64,000 bases of DNA from Diospyros lotus (taxonomy: Eukaryota; Streptophyta; Magnoliopsida; Ericales; Ebenaceae): contig NC_068344.1 in NCBI RefSeq assembly GCF_014633365.1, forward strand, positions 31,003,170 to 31,067,169, in the 5' to 3' direction. A program made the translations under genes and the position numbers. Below are positions 45,142 to 56,870 of the stretch, one piece after another (position 1 is the first letter of the stretch; every line of letters starts with the position of its first letter). The notes below the pieces were generated by a model. The model ran no database searches. It saw only the letters and a program-made list of their open reading frames with translations, and was not told where the DNA came from.

Positions 45142-45515
45142 TGTCATGTATCCCGTGATATAAGGGGTAGTATAGCAATTAAATGTAATGGAGGAGCTAA
45201 ATGTAATAAGAAAGGAATCTAGGTGCGAGTTAGTTAGTGGCTGTAGGGGTATGGTACAAAATTTGTTATTGTTGTGACAGCTTGTACATTCCCTAATGAT
45301 GTAAACGGTTACAGCATGTGAGGGGCTAGTATCCCAGCTATATATGGGTACTCTCTCCCTCTCAACATTATTCATGCAATATTACAACTTAATTCTCTAG
45401 AATCCTCTCTCATTTCTCTCTTTCTCCCTCATTTCTCTCTAATTTTCCTCTTCTAACTCTCTCTCGATCAGCCTATTGATTGAGAATCCCTTAGTCAAAT
45501 CCTCCGGACCTGACA
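45142..45515 (+). repeat. 3' LTR, chromovirus B
   Basis: 374-bp partner of 40171-40531, TGTCATGTATCCCG to GGACCTGACA. Confidence 0.93.
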
Positions 45516-45520
45516 CCTCC

Positions 45521-48500
45521 TCAGACCCAGGGAGAGTTGAATGCAAAAGAGACTGGGAAGCTGAAATATTTTTTAAAGACTCTCCAAGGTGAATGCTCTT
45601 TAACTCAAGCATGTATGTGCCTTAATTCTGAGCTCTCAATTGCCTCATATACAACTAGGAATGAACTATGGATGTTAGATTATGGAGCCATTGACCACAT
45701 GACACCTAATCTTAAAGTATTTGAAACCAATAACCAGCTCCAGAAAAATCACAATTGCCAATGGCCAAGTTGTTCCTATAGTTGGGAAAGGAAATGTATA
45801 TTTGAACCCATCTCTACTAGCCCAACATGTACTTTATGTGCCTAGCTCCTCCACCAATCTACTTTCAATTTATAAGCTTATCCAAAGTCTTAATTTTCAT
45901 GTGATTTTCTCACCTCATGACTATGTGTTTTAGGATCTAACCATAGGGAAGATGATTGGTGTTGCCAAGGCACTAAATGGGTTGTACTACCTACAAATGA
46001 GCAAAGAATCACTTGCAGGACATCATCCTAGCCTTACCCACTCTTCTCTACTTACTTCTACTCAGTTTCATGTGTGGCTTCAGCATTTTAAATTACGGAA
46101 TCCACCTTTTACTTTATTAAAAACCATGTTCCCAAATCTATTTAAAGGTGTTGATGTCAGTTCTTTTCACTATGATGTCTGAATTATCTAAACACCATCA
46201 AGTTCCTTATGCTGTTAGTAATAAACTTTCTTTGTTTCTTGTCTCCTTAGTACATTTTGATGTGTGGGGGTCTTCTAGAGTTTCAAATTGTTCTGGGGCT
46301 AAATGGTTTGTATTATTTATTGATGACAGCACTAGGATGACATGGGTATATTTACTCAAGGACAAATGAGCCATCAGCAACATCCTACCCTTGTTTTCAT
46401 AGGATGATTCTCACTCAATTTGCGGTTTCTATCAAAAAATTCAGAACCGATAATGCAAGGACTATTTTAATCTTCACCTCAATCAATTGTTCCAACAAAA
46501 GGGAATTGTTCATGAATCCTCTTGTGTTGAAACCCCTCAGCAAAATGGAGTTGCTGAGAGAAAGATGATGCATCTCCTAAATGTTGCTAGGGCTCTCTTG
46601 CACCAACATTTTGTTCCTAAATCTTTCTGGGGTGAGGCAGTGTTAACTGCAACCTATTTAATCAATAGGGTTCCCTCAAGAGTACTAGATCAACTCACCC
46701 CATTTTAGTGTCTTTCTTCCTACTTCCCAGAAATTGGTCTTCATACCTTTCTTCCTCTCAAGGTATTTGGGGGTGTGGCTTTTGTCCATGTCTGTAAACA
46801 TCACAGGGATAAGTTTGACCCTCGAGCCCTTAGGTGTGTCTTTTTAGGGTATTCTCCTAGCCAAAGAGGGTACAAGTGTTACCATGCTCCTACTCAAAAG
46901 ATCCTTGTGTCTAAGGATGTAACTTTTGTGGAGAATCAATCCTTTTTCAAGTCTCCTACTTCCAGTCCTCAAGGGGAGATTTAGGCTGATGATCATGATC
47001 CACCTATCCTAGAAGAGTCTCAACCATGTCTATCCACATTCCTCAAATTTACCTACTCTTTCTAATCTAGAGACAATAGAATTAAGAGACTTGGAAACAT
47101 CTCCTGATTCCCTAATCTTTGTCCAGCCAAAAATATCTCCTGCCAAGTTCAAGGGCTCACCATACGTGTACAAGAGGAAGGAATAACCCAATCTGTGTGC
47201 TAAGCAAGGTCTGTCATCTATCTCTCAATCAAGTTTGGAACTCACTTAGCCCTCTGATGTTTCTAACCCTACTAATTGTTCTAATCCTATACACTCTGAT
47301 TTGGATTTTCCTATTGTTGTTAGAAAGGGTGTTAGGAGTTGCACAGAGCACCCTGTAGCCCAATTCATTTCTTATCACAGTCTTTCCCCAAATCACAAAA
47401 GTTTTCTAACCTCCCTTGATTCTATAGCTATTCCTAAGATTGTAGAACAGGCATTACAGAATCAAAATTGGGTATAAGCTATGCATGAGGAAATGACGGG
47501 CTTAAAGAAAAATCAAACCTAGAAAATGGTGCCTAGACCAAAGGGAGTTCAACCTGTAGGGTGTAGATGGGTGTTTAATGTGAAGTACAATGCTAACGGC
47601 ACATTGAAAAGATACAAAGCCCGATTGGTAAGGGCTACACTCAAACATATGGTATAGATTACTTGGAGACTTTTTCACCCTTGGAAAAGATAACTACAGT
47701 GAGTATTCTCTTATCTTTAGCTAGCTATTATGGGGTGGGATTTGATATAGCTAGATGTCAAAAATGCTTTCCTACATGGTGACTTAGAGGAGGAGGTCTT
47801 TATGGAACCACCACCCGGTTTTACTAATAGAGTTGCAGGTTATGTTTGCATATTAAAGAGCATGGTTTGATCGGTTCTTAAGGGCTATGAAGGAAATACG
47901 ATATTGGCAAAGTAGGGGGATCATACTCTATTTATCAGGCATTCAAAGAAAGGTACTCTAACAGCCTTACTTGTGTATGTAGATGACATAATTGTCATTG
48001 GAAATGACTGTGATGAGCATAAGTTACTAAAGGAGAATTTGACCCATGTGTTTGACATCAAAAACCTTGGCAAACTTACGTATTTCTTGGGGATAGAGAT
48101 TGCCTACTCTAAGAATGGTATATTTCTTTCTCAAAGAAAATATACTATGGATCTATTAGAAAAGACTGGGCTGTTAGGTGGCAGGGCAACCAGCACACCT
48201 TTGGAACCTAGCCTAAAGTTAGGACCCAGTGATAGTCCAATGGTTGACAAGGGGAGATATCAAAAGTTAGTAGATAGATTAATTTACCTATCTCACACTC
48301 GGCCTGACATAACATTTGTTGTCAGCCTGGTGAGTCAATTCATGCATCACCCTACTGAAGAGAACATGCATGTTGTTCGAAGAATTATGTGTTATCTCAA
48401 ATTAACTTTGGGGAAGGGTCTCTTGTTCAAATCAGGGAAGGAACTTGAAGTCCTAGAATATACTAATGCTAATTATGGAGGCTCTTTTATGGATAGACAG

Positions 48501-48905
48501 TCTACTACAGGCTATTGTGTATTTTTGAGAGGAAATTTGGTGTCTTAGAGAAGCAAAAAACAGCATGGTAGCCCGGTCTAGTGCTGAGGCAAAGTTTCAG
48601 GAAATGGCTCTTAGCTTAGGTGAGTTACTTCGAATGAAAATTGTGCTAGATGATCTAAAGGTCCCTTATAAATGGCCCTATGAAATTACTTTGTGACAAT
48701 CAATCAGCAATCAACATTGCTCATAATCCAGTGTAACATATGTTGAGATTGATCATCACTTTATCCAAAAAAAGATAGAAGTTGGAGAGATTTGTATATA
48801 CCTTTTGTTACTTTGGAAAATTAGCTAGCTAATTTATTAACAAAAGGATTGCCTATCAAGAGATTTGAAGAGCTTGTAAACAAGCTGGGAAAGATGGATA
48901 TTCAT
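45521..48905 (+). pseudogene. pol: protease, integrase, RT, RNase H, outer copia C
   Basis: Protease WMLDYGAIDHMTPN at 45669 (DSG is DYG). A GAG-pre-integrase block lies at 45950-46180. The integrase core has VHFDVWGSSR (46252), WFVLFIDDSTRMTWVYLL, a damaged second Asp region ([13 protein letters not shown]) near 46442, and [20 protein letters not shown] (46534). Its tail runs KVFGGVAFVHVCK, FLGYSPSQRGYKCY and DVTFVEN to a stop at 46982. RT runs from about 47320 with stops (WVFNVKYNANGTLKRYKARL, then [20 protein letters not shown]). The active site YVDD at 47974 is intact (LLVYVDDIIVIGND). FLGIEIAYSKNGIFLSQRKY follows, then RNase H (YTNANYGGSFMDRQSTTGYC, about 48460; RSSAEAKFQEMA; HHFIQKK). 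The polypurine tract CTTGAGGGGAAG is at 48913-48924. Multiple stops remain, but this pol is better kept than in element D. Confidence 0.9.
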
Positions 48906-48924
48906 TCACTAACTTGAGGGGAAG

Positions 48925-49212
48925 TGTTGAATGATCCACGGAATCATGGAATGCGCCTAATTCAGCTTTCTAAAATCAAAATTGATCCTATCCTTAACAT
49001 TTAAAGAGCAATCCAGTTTCAGAGATTTCTTAATTCTGTTTTTATATCTCTTATTTCCTTTGTACAGTGTAGTATATCTTTCCATTTTTTCTAGCTTTCC
49101 TGAAGTGTAATTCTCTTCCATATTAATAGGGAATCTACGTAATACATGCATAATCAAGAAGAATAGTGAATGATTCTCGTCTTCTCCTACATTTCTTAGC
49201 CTATTTTCTATA
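48925..49212 (+). repeat. 3' LTR, outer copia C
   Basis: 288 bp, TGTTGAATGATCC to ATTTTCTATA. The last bases diverged from CAACA; TSD GTTTT follows. Confidence 0.95.
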
Positions 49213-49217
49213 GTTTT

Positions 49218-49784
49218 CGCTCTTTCTTTCCCTTATTTTCTAGTCTTCTCTATTTTCTCTCCTCTCTTCACTTGTTTCAACTCCCTCTAGTGGGAGACCA
49301 TCCCCTAATCTACCTTCAAATAAAACCCCTAATTTTCCCCATAAAGTAGTCAAATAACTTTAAGGATTTTGTTTTATTTTTATTTTTTAAAACCTTATTT
49401 TCTTGTGAAATGTATCTATAAACACACAAGAAAAAAGAGAAAAGAGGAAGGGAGTCAATGGGGATTAGTGGGAGATGGCTTCCAAGCCATCCCCATTGGT
49501 GTAAGGGGGCTACCCAAAGCAGCCCCTTGTTGTAGTTAGCAACTATCTCCCTCCCCCTCCTCCCCCCCAAAAAAAGTTATGCCTCCTAGCTTACCTTTTT
49601 TTCTTTTCTTTTATTTTTTTTATTTGTATATATTTGTATACTTTGTTATTTATATGTATATATAAATACATATATATTGTACATATATATAAATATATTT
49701 AAGCCATTTGACTTGGCCAAATAAAGTATTTGAATTTATTTCCTTAAGCCTCCAAATATTCTAAAAATAATTTGAAGTGTTACA
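49218..49784 (-). repeat. Long LTR, outer part (continues 32159-33313)
   Basis: On the minus strand it starts TGTAACACTTCAAATTATTT at 49784 and runs to the GTTTT TSD of the copia. It includes homopolymer-rich text at 49360-49470 and TATATA/TATGTA low complexity at 49616-49702. Confidence 0.6.
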
Positions 49785-50271
49785 AAAGCTTCTCAAGAGA
49801 GGGCCTTTTGTCGTCACAAGCCTAGTGGATTCTTTACCACCACCCATTTGTTTATTAGCTTACAATGATGGGTTTGACTTTCAATCTCTTTGATTCCTCC
49901 CCTTCTTAATTTCCTTCCACTCTTTTTTGGCTTGGCCCTTGTTTTATCCAATACTCCTATTTTCTTTTGACCTTTCCTTTGCAAATCTTGTTGATGTAGA
50001 AGTTGGTTGTAGATCGTGCTTTAATTGAAGATTGTCTAGTGCTAAGGAGGCTACAAAGATCGGTTGGGCTTTGATGGGTATCCCACTTCATTCCTGCTTT
50101 GGGATATAAGTGGTGGTGTTTTTTTTTTTTTGTCAAAATTTCTCTTCTTCATTTTGCAGTTTATGGGACCTGCCAGTCCTTGTTCACTTGGTATGTGCCG
50201 AACAAGTATGGTGTTGTTCATACTTGTGAAAAAGAGTAGTTTGAAGGAAAGTGGGTTGCTTAGGTGGAGGC
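49785..50271. other. Region without a supported gene
   Basis: About 490 bp between two elements. Nothing recognisable beyond a T(13) run at 50119-50131. Confidence 0.45.
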
Positions 50272-50537
50272 TAAACATAAAGTAGTTTTCGGATGAAAGA
50301 AGTTTTTCATTCATATAGAATACTCTTCTTTATAGAATTATATAGACAAGAGATCTAAAACCTTATCGTCTAGAATGTATAGTAATCAAGGAATTAGACA
50401 ATCTAGAAAATAGAAAGTTTTGACTTTGGTACAATCCCTAAAATTACTCTAATCAATCATCTATCAATCTATAATTTACAGTTACACTCTTTTAATATAT
50501 ACTCTATCAATTTATTCTTTATTCTCAGTATTCCAAC
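50272..50537 (-). repeat. 3' LTR, copia E
   Basis: 266 bp; minus-strand start TGTTGGAATACTGAG after the polypurine tract. The outer end has TA in place of terminal CA (complement). Confidence 0.9.
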
Positions 50538-50559
50538 ACTTCCCCTCAAGCTGGTAAAT

Positions 50560-53500
50560 AGATATAATCATTCTCAGCTTGCTAATTAATACTTCAAAAC
50601 CTAGTATAGACATTGCTTTAGTTAGGAACTTAGGATATTAGCCTCTTGAACTTGAGTAGGAATGTATGAGAGGATAATTGTTCCTTTTTCAATTTCAATC
50701 TTGATGAAGTGTTTGTCAATCCTTACGTGTTTCATCCTATCATGCTGAATTAGATTGTAAATTATACTAATGGCTCATTTACTGTCGTTGTACAGCTTCA
50801 TAGGTCCATCCCATGATATCCTTATGTTATGTAACAATATTTCCAACTAGATTAATTCACATATTCACTGGGTAATTGCTCTATACTCTGTTTTAGCATT
50901 GCTTCTAAACACTACTAACTACTATGTTTTCTCCTCTAATTGACTAGGTTACCCCGTAACTTAGTGCAATATCCTGTAGTAAATTTATTATCTTCCACTG
51001 ATCCTACCCAATTTGCATTAGCATAGCATTCAATTCTTCGATTGTCACATTTTCTGAACAATAAACCATTACCTGGTGTACCCTTGAGATACCTAAGAAT
51101 ATGATTTATTGCATCTAAATGCCTTTCTGTAGGAGCATGCATAAACTGACTTACAACACTCACACTAAAGGCAATATCTGGTCTTGTGAGAGATAGATAG
51201 ACTAATTTACCTACCAGTCTTTGGTATCCAGCCTTACCCACGGGATGATTAGTTTATGCGCTCCTTGATTTCCAATTCTATTCCAAATGAGTGCTTGCAG
51301 GTTTGCATCTTATTTTCCCAGTTTCAGTGAGGTGGTCTAGAGTATATTTCCTCTAAGTTATAAAAGTACATTTTTTACTCCTTGCTATTTCCACGCCAAG
51401 GAAGTATTTAAGTGTTCCAAGGTCTTTAACTTTAAACTCAACTTGTAGACACTTTTTTAGCTATTGAATTCTTGTAACGTTATCACCTCTAAGAATCATA
51501 TCATCCACACATGCTATTAGAATTAATTTTTTCCCATTTTCAGTTTGCTTGATAAATAAGGTGTGATCAGCCTACCCCTATTAATAAAGGGTTTTCTTTA
51601 GTTTGCATACTTTATCTAGATTTTTAGCTGATTCAAAACCAAGAAGTATTCACATGTAAACTTCTTCTTCTAACCTTCTGCTCAAGAAGGCATTCGTTAT
51701 GTCCAACTGATGAAGTTCCCAATCCAATTTTGCAGTCATAGATAATAATACTTTAATGGAGTTTAATTTAGCTATAGGGGAACAAGTCTCTTCATAGTAT
51801 AAGGTTTGGGTAAAACCTTTTGCAACCAACTTTGCCTTGTACGTCTCAATTCTCCCATCAGTATTATACTTCACTATAAATATCCACTTGCAACCAACTA
51901 TTTTCTCATCTTTAGGAAGCTCTAATATGTCCCAAGTTTGGTTGTCAACCAAAGCCTTCATTTCCTCTAACACAACCTCTTTCCACTTATGATTCTCCAA
52001 AGCCTTCTGGATATTTGTAGGGATTTCCACATTATCAAATGAAGCAGTGAATGCCCTATACTTTGGAGATAGCTAAGCATAAGTTTGAGATAGGATGTTT
52101 AGTGCAAGACCTTACTCCCTTCCTTATAGCAATAGGCACATCAAGGAGGCCATCCTTAAGTGTAGTTTCTACCATATTAGAACCCAAATTCAATTCAGGT
52201 GATTGGATTTGAGAAGGAAGTTTAGGTCTCTTTGAATAGATGTTAAGAGGATGATCAATAGGTTGAGGATGTTTAGGCGGATCAATAGTAGGGTAAGAAT
52301 TTTTTGCTCTTCTGGTGCACAATTCTTGGACATGTTTAGAGGTAGATTTAAAAGGAACAATAGGATTAATATATGGAGAAAGATTTATAGGAACAATAGG
52401 CAGAACAATAGGAAGAGATATGAATGAATCCCAATACTTCTCTTCTGTAGATATCTCCCCCTAAGAGAAGTAAAGGAATAGTAGTGTTGATGTTTAAGGA
52501 ATAAAATATCACAGGACATATAGAATCATTTAGCTATAGGAGAATAACACTTATACCCTTGTTGTGTTGGGGAATAGCCAACAAAGACACGCTTGAGGCT
52601 TTTTGGATCCATTTTACCTCAATGAATGGATGGAATACGAACAAAGGTAATGCAGCCAAAGACCCCTTGGGGTGAGAGAATTAAGAATGTGGATGTGAGG
52701 AAATATTGTTATCAAACTACTCAAAGGGGTTTACATGGAAGCCTATTGATTGGGTATGTAGCAATTAAAACAATTTTTCCCCAAAAAGAGTCAGGAACAT
52801 TGCTAGAAAACATCATAGATCTGGCAAGTTCAAGAGGTGTCTATTTTTCCTTTTAGCTACCCCATTTTGCTATGGGGTGTAGGGGCATGTGCTTTGATGA
52901 AAAATACCTTAATCAGAGGGGAATTAGCTGAATACTAGGCCAAAGTACTCCTTTCCATTATCACATCTGAGAATATAAATAGAGGATTGAAACATATTTT
53001 GTACAAGTTTATGAAACCGAATGAAAACTGAACTAGCTTCAGACTTGTCTTTCATTAGATAAACTCAGCACACCCTTGAGTGATCATTGATAAAGGTAAT
53101 AAACCAACAAGTACCAATTAAGCTTGGAACTCAGGCTAGTCCCCAAATTTCACTGTGAATAAGATAAAATGATTTGGAAGGTGTATGTGTGTGAGAAGGA
53201 TAAGAAATACGAGATTGTTTGGCAAGAACACAATGTTAACATTTAAAAGAACAAATGTCTTTATTTCCAAATAATTTGGAGTACAAGCATTTCAAGTAAA
53301 CAAAGCTAGGTAGGTCATCGTTTGTGTAACAACATAACATCATAATGGGACATAGAAACTAAATTAAGGGATCTGTGAGAAGTGGGACTAAATAGAAAGT
53401 AGAGACCATTTTTTTCTTCAACATTGCCAATCATCTTCTCCGAAAATAGGTCCTAAAAAGCACAAGAAGAAGAGGAGAACTTAACTACATAATGTATAAC

Positions 53501-53760
53501 TCTAGTCAAATTATTAACTGATATTAGGTTGCAGTTAATGTTAGGAACGTGCAAAACTAACAAAAGTGTTAATCCTGTCAATTTAATATCTCCTCTACCA
53601 ACTATACTAATCAAACTGTCATTTGCCACGACAACATTGGCATTATCAGTGTAGTTCTCATAGGTAGAAAATAGGAAGGAACAATTAGTCATGTGATTTG
53701 ATACTCCTGAATCTATAATCTACACATTTTTAGAATTTCAATGAAATGACAAGGAGAAGT
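50560..53760 (-). pseudogene. pol of copia E: protease, integrase, RT, RNase H
   Basis: Read downward from 53760. Protease region: IIDSGVSNHMTN near 53700 (DSG kept; the A of SGAS is V), then VVVANDSLISIVGRGDIKLT and VLHVPNINCNLISVNNLT (53640-53510). Integrase remnants lie at 53400-52500 with many stops (CRVYLMKDKS-like at 53060; a KNR-type block near 52850; VFGCITFV-like near 52650). RT starts at 52030: IPTNIQKALENHKWKEVVLE, CKWIFIVKYNTDGRIETYKA and LHQLDITNAFLSRRLEEEVY (N in place of K of DVKNAF). The YVDD site near 51510 reads CVDD. RT end and RNase H: KAGYQRLVGKLVYLSLTRPD (51236), HAPTERHLDAINHILRYLKG and CYANANWVGSVEDNKFTTGY, to about 50700. Not functional. Confidence 0.85.
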
Positions 53761-53850
53761 GGAATTTACCTCATTGAGCAATTGAGACTGCAGCATTAGT
53801 GATCGTAGTTTCAGGTTTCCTAAAGACCTTGGATTGGGAAAATAGAGTTT

Positions 53851-54940
53851 TCAAAATTTCCATTTGTTCTGTAGTAAATGGAAGATAATTTCCAGGTTTC
53901 TTGTCTGCAAGTAATGATTTAGTAGTTTAGGCCAATTTAGGTTGGTGCCTCTGATTTTTTTACTATTCAGTAGTATAAGCCAATTTAGGTTGGTGCCATT
54001 GATTTTTTTACTTCTAGTTTGTAAATTTACCATGAAGTTTCCAATAAGTTTCCCTAGTGTGATTAGGTTTATTGCAATAATCACACCAGAGGTATTTGTC
54101 TTTATTCTTTTGAGTTTCTTAGTGACCATTTTGATATACTACTAAGGCAGAATTTTGAATACCTATGTTTGGAATCTAAGGAGATGAGTTCTTAAACATC
54201 ACTTTCTTGCGACTTTCATCTCTTATAATTTTAGCAAAGGCCTCATGAATAGAGGGAAAAGGTTTAAAACCCAAGAGTCAGTTGCGTCCATCATCCAAGA
54301 CCTTGTTGAGTCCGTGTAAGAAATCAAATTCTCGCTCCTCCTTAAGCATCTTGGCATATTTGGCACTATCTTCATAATAGTGCCAGTTTATGTCATAGAA
54401 CAGATCCATTTCCTATCACAATTTTGTTAAGACATCGCAATATTTAGTAACTGACGTAGTACCTTGTCAAGTAGTCTTGATGGAAGATCGAATCTCAAAG
54501 CATTGTGAGGTGTTTTCTAGGTCTAAATAAATTTCCTGCACAACTGTCCAAATATCCTTTGCAGTTTTGTAAAACAAGTATGTCCTTCCTATCTTTGACT
54601 CCATGGAATTAATGAGTGAAGCCATCACAATCAAATTCTCGACATCACAAGTTGAGTAGTGGGGTGTCATTGTTGGAGCCATAGGAAGTGAGCCATTAAG
54701 ATAGCCTACCTTTCCTTTACCCTTCTTAACCAGCAATATTAATTGAAACCATTCCCGAAAATTAGTCCCATTTAATTTTTGTTGGGTGATTTGAAGGGAA
54801 TGGAAATCAAGCTTTGAGGGGGTGGAAAGTATAGGTTGAGATGGAATATCAAAGATCAAAAAAGTGGCAAAAGGGTTGCCGAAAGAGGAGGTGTTGTCCT
54901 CCATAAGAATAGAAACGATAAGTATAAATGACTTAACCAA
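53851..54940 (-). pseudogene. gag of copia E
   Basis: It opens near ATG 54901 (minus; MEDNTSSFGNPFATFLIFD), 70 bp after the primer-binding site, and is open to 54467. LNGTNFREWFQLILLVKKGK is the copia Gag N-terminal block. YSTCDVENLIVMASLINSME and TAKDIWTVVQEIYLDLENTS follow. After a stop the rest is frameshifted. A zinc-knuckle remnant near 54085 reads CDYCNKPNHTRETYWK, with its last Cys replaced by Tyr. A short LNWLILLNSKK../LNWPKLLN repeat (53930-54000) is a small in-frame tandem duplication. Confidence 0.85.
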
Positions 54941-54970
54941 ACGAGAAGGAATTAGCCAGTAGAGTCGTTA

Positions 54971-54982
54971 GCTCTGATACCA
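54971..54982 (-). other. Primer-binding site, copia E
   Basis: Complement TGGTATCAGAGC, a perfect Met-tRNA site adjoining the LTR at 54983. Confidence 0.9.
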
Positions 54983-55127
54983 TGAATAGAAAGTAGTTTT
55001 CCGATGAAAGAAGAATTTCATTCATATGGAATACTCTTCCGTACAGAATTATGTAGATAAAATATCTAAAACCTTAGTACCTTATGTCAAGTCTCCGAGG
55101 AGACACTTGAGTTTTCGAGATTTAAGA

Positions 55128-55165
<38 letters not shown>

Positions 55166-55553
55166 TGGAGAATTTGGAGGGAAGAGAAGAATTGAATTTA
55201 GAGGGAAAGAGAATATCATTCAACAGATAACTCTCATCTTCCCAAGGCCTTATATAGGCTCTTCCCATGGCATGTGATCATAACCGTGAGGCTCTTCTCT
55301 AACTGCTTACATGCAAGTGGCCATGTGACTATTTTTTATTACAGAATTTCAATAATACCCTTGGGGTCCTAACACCTTACCATCTAGAATGTATAACAAT
55401 CAAGGAATTAGATAATCATAGAAGATAGAAAGTTTTGACTTTTGTGCAATCCCTATAATTACTCTTATCAATCATCTATCAATCTATAATTTATAGTTGA
55501 ACTCTTTTAGTAAATACTCTACCAATTCATTATTTATTCTCGATATTCCAACA
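54983..55553 (-). repeat. 5' LTR, copia E, enlarged by a solo LTR
   Basis: 571 bp, of which 55085-55379 is a foreign insertion plus TSD; the remaining 276 bp align with 50272-50537. Confidence 0.9.
55085..55374 (-). repeat. Solo LTR-like insert, TSD CCTTA, with GA microsatellite
   Basis: 290 bp starting TGTCAAGTCTCCG and ending GTCCTAACA. CCTTA flanks it at 55080-55084 and 55375-55379. It is absent from the partner LTR at 50272-50537, which proves insertion. On the minus strand it has a CCTATATAAGG TATA box (complement near 55250) followed by a (CT)n leader, the complement of the GA run at 55132-55162. Confidence 0.8.
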
Positions 55554-56345
55554 GAGCCAATTGTTGACTAGTGACAAACATGCATAGAATGATTGTAAGT
55601 GTCAACAAGCCTTATTGTGATTTGTGATGTTTTAGGTCTTCTTTTGTGGTTAGGTTTAGGGCTTTTTGTTGGGCCTAATGGGTTTTTTTTTTTTTTAAAA
55701 AAAAAAAAAGATAAGTTAGCATTTTGCTTTATTGGCCCCTTGGTTTATGTAGGGTTTTGGTTTTTCTTTTTCCTAGTGGCCAAAGCATCAACTCTGTGCA
55801 TTGGCCTAAGGTTGTGTGTTTCAATGCATTTACTCCATAGTTTCTCTATGATAAACGTTAGCAAGAAAAAGAAACAAGTATGTAAGTAAAATTCCATTTG
55901 GAGGAAATCATTAGAGAACAAGAATTAAAACTCTTAAATCTTAATAGTGGAGCCTTTGGAAATGTGAAATTTAGAAGTTAATTAATCTTTCTATATATGC
56001 ATTATACTAATAAATTTGCTTTAGACTGGTACTTTGAGCTCCCAAATCTTTATAGTAAACAAATATTCACTAATTAACTTTAGTAATGTGTGATTGAAAA
56101 ATTGAAGGAATTGTTGAAGCTCTTTCAAGGTTTTCTCTGTAGTCTCATTATTGCTTGTAGCTAGCTTATTTAACACTATCGATGATTATTGTCAATATAG
56201 CCATAGTTTTTAACCCCTCTTCCTCCCTGCCTTCCTCCTCCCTTCCATTGTTTTATCTTATTTGTTCCCAAACCCCTATTCTCTAGGCATCTTCTTCCCC
56301 ATCCCAAACACCACTTCTCCAATTCTTTCCCTCATTACCCTCACT
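55554..56345. other. Region without a supported gene
   Basis: About 790 bp, AT-rich. T-run/A-run (T15 then A13) at 55684-55709. No recognisable coding sequence. Confidence 0.45.
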
Positions 56346-56600
56346 GTAACGACCGGGGTCCACATAGCAACATATTGTCTGGTTCAGGTCGCAACCAATC
56401 CCCAGTTTTGTCGCTCTGAGATTTAATCGCAAAACATGCGTCACTATATAGAACCCTCCACACTTATATGCCCAATTCCCCCCCCCCCCCCCTTTGCATG
56501 GCCAATGTGAGATTCGCCTGAGGTGTCTACACGCACCCCCCTATAGGGACTCAGCATCCTTGCTGAGGTTTTCCCCACCACCGCGCTCAAAGGCTCGGGA
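56346..56600 (+). repeat. Unassigned GC-richer repeat (LTR-like) next to Cassandra
   Basis: TGTAACGACCGGGGTCCACA start, a C(15) run at 56470-56484, AATGTGAGATTCGCC and GGGACTCAGCATCCTTGCTG text. It looks like a piece of another plant terminal repeat. No TSD or partner is seen. The Cassandra LTR begins 2 bp after it. Confidence 0.35.
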
Positions 56601-56601
56601 A

Positions 56602-56853
56602 TGTAATACCCCAAGAGCCCAAAGTCAAGTTTAAGAAGAGACTCTAGAGAAGCTAGTATATATATATCGAGGATAGTAAGAAAGGAAACAACACCAATTG
56701 AATACCTTTTGTGCTGAATGTGGATAAAGATTTCCCGGGTTAAGCGTGCTTGAGCTAGGCTAGCTCAAGGATGGGTGACCCCTGGGAAGTTCACGTAGGC
56801 CCATCAGGGTAAGTTGATCCAACCCTTCCCATCACTCGATACAGGATGTTACA
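56602..56853 (+). repeat. Cassandra 5' LTR with 5S rRNA-like segment
   Basis: The 5S-like part is at about 56737-56797: GGGTTAAGCGTGCTTGAGC (A-box/intermediate region) and AGGATGGGTGACC (C-box) with CTGGGAAGTTC after it. Box order and spacing follow 5S rRNA. A TATATATATA run lies at 56656-56667. Confidence 0.88.
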
Positions 56854-56854
56854 G

Positions 56855-56870
56855 GTCGTATCAGAGTTGA
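56855..56870 (+). other. Primer-binding-site-like sequence, Cassandra
   Basis: GTCGTATCAGAGTTGA after the first LTR: TATCAGAG core of the Met-tRNA site with mismatches at its start. Confidence 0.6.

Larger units (their letters stand above)
40171..45515 (+). mobile_element. Ty3/gypsy chromovirus B inserted in outer copia C
   Basis: LTRs 40171-40531 and 45142-45515 (TGTCATG..CTAACA/CTGACA). Flanks CCTTC (40166-40170) and CCTCC (45516-45520) match at 4 of 5. The domain plan is the same as chromovirus A, and the Gag, RT and chromodomain sequences are clearly related to it. Confidence 0.93.
33314..49212 (+). mobile_element. Outer Ty1/copia element C, TSD GTTTT, carrying two inserted elements
   Basis: LTRs at 33314-33593 and 48925-49212 are highly similar, starting TGTTGAATGATCCACGGAAT. 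The 5-bp flanks GTTTT (33309-33313, 49213-49217) are a perfect TSD. Subtracting the copia at 34456-39903 and the chromovirus at 40171-45515 (each with one TSD copy) leaves ~5.1 kb, normal for copia, with gag and pol frames rejoining across both gaps. Confidence 0.95.
50272..55553 (-). mobile_element. Ty1/copia element E, minus strand, TSD GAGGC/GAGCC
   Basis: LTRs 50272-50537 and 54983-55553; the latter is enlarged by a solo LTR. The polypurine tract is the complement of CTTCCCCTCAAG (50538-50549). The primer-binding site is at 54971-54982. Flanks GAGGC (50267-50271) and GAGCC (55554-55558) match at 4 of 5. Coding order on the minus strand: gag, protease, integrase, RT, RNase H. Confidence 0.9.

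Noticed and set aside
52626..52856. 76-codon plus-strand frame
   Set aside because: It is antisense to the minus-strand integrase of copia E.
56737..56797. Possible genuine 5S rRNA gene
   Set aside because: Only the 3' half is similar, with mismatches, and the segment is part of both LTRs of a TRIM.
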